A program made the translations under genes and the position numbers. A DNA stretch of 64,000 bases from Flavobacteriales bacterium (GTDB lineage Bacteria > Bacteroidota > Bacteroidia > Flavobacteriales_F > PHOS-HE28), in NCBI GenBank assembly GCA_016718655.1, contig JADKCV010000017.1, positions 1 to 64,000 on the forward strand, given 5' to 3'. The notes under the pieces are model-generated. The model saw only the letters and a list, made by a program, of their open reading frames with translations. It was not told the DNA's origin and did not search any database. Below are positions 62,999 through 64,000 of the stretch, one piece after another. Positions within the stretch are counted from its first letter, which is position 1; every line of letters starts with the position of its first letter.

Positions 62999-64000
62999 AT
63001 GCGCCCCTCCGCCCTGCTCCTCCTGCTCTGTACCGCTTTCGGTCTTGCGGCTCAACCCTTCGATGCCAAACGACCGCCGAACACCTACCGCAATGCCGAC
63101 AATCCTGACTATTGGAAGAACCGTCCGCCCTATGCAGGTTACTGGCAGCAGGATGTCCATTATGTGATCAAAGGCCGGCTTGATGACGAGCGCGACCAAC
63201 TGGACGCGGACCTCACGCTGTACTACAACAACAACTCCCCGGACACCCTGCGCTGGGTCTTCTTCCACCTCTACCAGCAGGCCTATGAACCCGGATCCTA
63301 CGCGGACCTGTTGGACAACGAGGGAAGGCCCTCATCGCCGCGCGTCGACCGTGTGGGGACGGTAGTGCACAGCATCGCGGATGATACCACCCCGCTGCGC
63401 TCCGAGCAGGACAACACCGTGGTGAAGGTGTGGCTCAATGCCCCGCTGCCACCGGGCGAGCGCGCCACCTTCCGCATCCGCTTCACCACCCATTGGGCCA
63501 TGGATGTGCAGCGGCGTATGAAGCTCTTCAACGCCTGGGGCAGCAAGCACTACGACGGTGTGCACTGGTATCCGCGGATCGCCGTGTATGACCGACGCAT
63601 GGGCTGGGACACGCAGCAGCACCTGGGCAATGAGCTTTACGGGGACTTCGGAACCTTCGATGTGGACCTGGACCTGCCGCACCACTACGTGCTCGACGCC
63701 ACGGGTTGGCTGCAGAACATCGATGACGTGTTGCCTGCCGACCTGCGCCGCAAGCTCGACATCAGCAACTTCAAGGACAAGCCCTGGAACGAACCGCCTT
63801 CGGTGATCCTTGCCCCTGATACGAACCGGCGCAAGGTGTGGCGCTTCCATGCCGAGAACGTTCATGATTTCGCCTTCACGGCAGACCCCACCTACCGCAT
63901 CGGCGAAGCGTCATGGAACGGCATCAAATGCGTGGCCCTGGTCCAGGAACCGCACGCCAGCGGCTGGCAGAACGCGGCCGCCTATACTGCGCGCATCATC
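62999..64000 (+). CDS. M1-family metallopeptidase, N-terminal part (runs off the window)
   Basis: Open from ATG 62999 to the last base, 334 codons seen. A signal peptide (MRPSALLLLLCTAFGLAAQ) is followed by YWKNRPPYAGYWQQDVHYVIKG, LTLYYNNNSPDTLRWVFFHLYQQA and HWYPRIAVYDRRMGWDTQQHLG, characteristic of the N-terminal beta domain of Bacteroidota M1 aminopeptidases. The catalytic HExxH site lies beyond the window and was not seen. TAACTTGG at 62985-62992 is a possible start-proximal -7-like element. Confidence 0.85.
   Translation, partial: MRPSALLLLLCTAFGLAAQPFDAKRPPNTYRNADNPDYWKNRPPYAGYWQQDVHYVIKGRLDDERDQLDADLTLYYNNNSPDTLRWVFFHLYQQAYEPGSYADLLDNEGRPSSPRVDRVGTVVHSIADDTTPLRSEQDNTVVKVWLNAPLPPGERATFRIRFTTHWAMDVQRRMKLFNAWGSKHYDGVHWYPRIAVYDRRMGWDTQQHLGNELYGDFGTFDVDLDLPHHYVLDATGWLQNIDDVLPADLRRKLDISNFKDKPWNEPPSVILAPDTNRRKVWRFHAENVHDFAFTADPTYRIGEASWNGIKCVALVQEPHASGWQNAAAYTARII

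Noticed and set aside
1..64000. tRNA, rRNA or riboswitch genes
   Set aside because: No cloverleaf, rRNA segment or known riboswitch pattern was recognised by eye in the intergenic regions. A covariance-model scan would be decisive.

Overview
The window looks like a chromosomal segment of a G+C-rich member of the Bacteroidota, most likely Flavobacteriales. Evidence: several proteins end in type IX secretion sorting domains (type A 'PNP...' domains and the gliding-motility type B domain), there is a PorP/SprF outer-membrane protein, several starts carry the Bacteroidota -7 element TAnnTTTG, Shine-Dalgarno sites are rare, and the menaquinone operon has Bacteroidota-style order. No phage, insertion sequence, CRISPR array, rRNA or tRNA gene was recognised.

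Layout. 1-3071: end of an acyl-CoA ligase, a lipoprotein, a DUF2490 porin-like protein, a frameshifted SCO1-type copper chaperone and a two-TM protein with a pseudopilin-like tail. 3340-4793: damaged delta-60 repeat T9SS cargo. 4864-6780: ABC-F ATPase, then a 360-bp gene-free stretch packed with nested palindromes. 7141-14262 (minus): three-gene surface module (giant PKD protein, TPR/PD40 protein, PorP/SprF). 14395-15945: flavin disulfide-reductase homologue without its disulfide. 15949-18888 (minus): MbnP-type copper lipoprotein plus two di-heme MauG/MbnH-type enzymes. 19018-27805: AddA-like helicase-nuclease, ElaA, a second PKD/gliding-type protein and an AddB-like nuclease. 27961-29676: T9SS lipid-free cargo protein and an OmpR-type regulator. 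29710-36671: menaquinone genes menI-menF-menD-unknown-menA-menC-menE. 36677-41765 (minus): sulfotransferase, RluD-type pseudouridine synthase, T9SS protein, PASTA protein; Ddl is divergent. 42935-60208: polysaccharide region with Wzm/Wzt ABC exporter, seven genes of a GDP-route legionaminic-acid type pathway, four glycosyltransferases, a polytopic membrane protein and a methyltransferase. 60215-64000: rlmH, DUF4783, nadC, YihY and the start of an M1 peptidase.

Six genes carry indel frameshifts at seven sites, and nearly all fall in short homopolymer runs with conserved protein on both sides. This is better explained by consensus errors of a long-read assembly than by gene decay, so these genes are annotated as single coding units. 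Taken together the window encodes surface-polysaccharide synthesis (nonulosonic acid made, activated, transferred and exported by ABC transport), T9SS surface proteins, respiratory quinone synthesis and periplasmic copper/haem chemistry.
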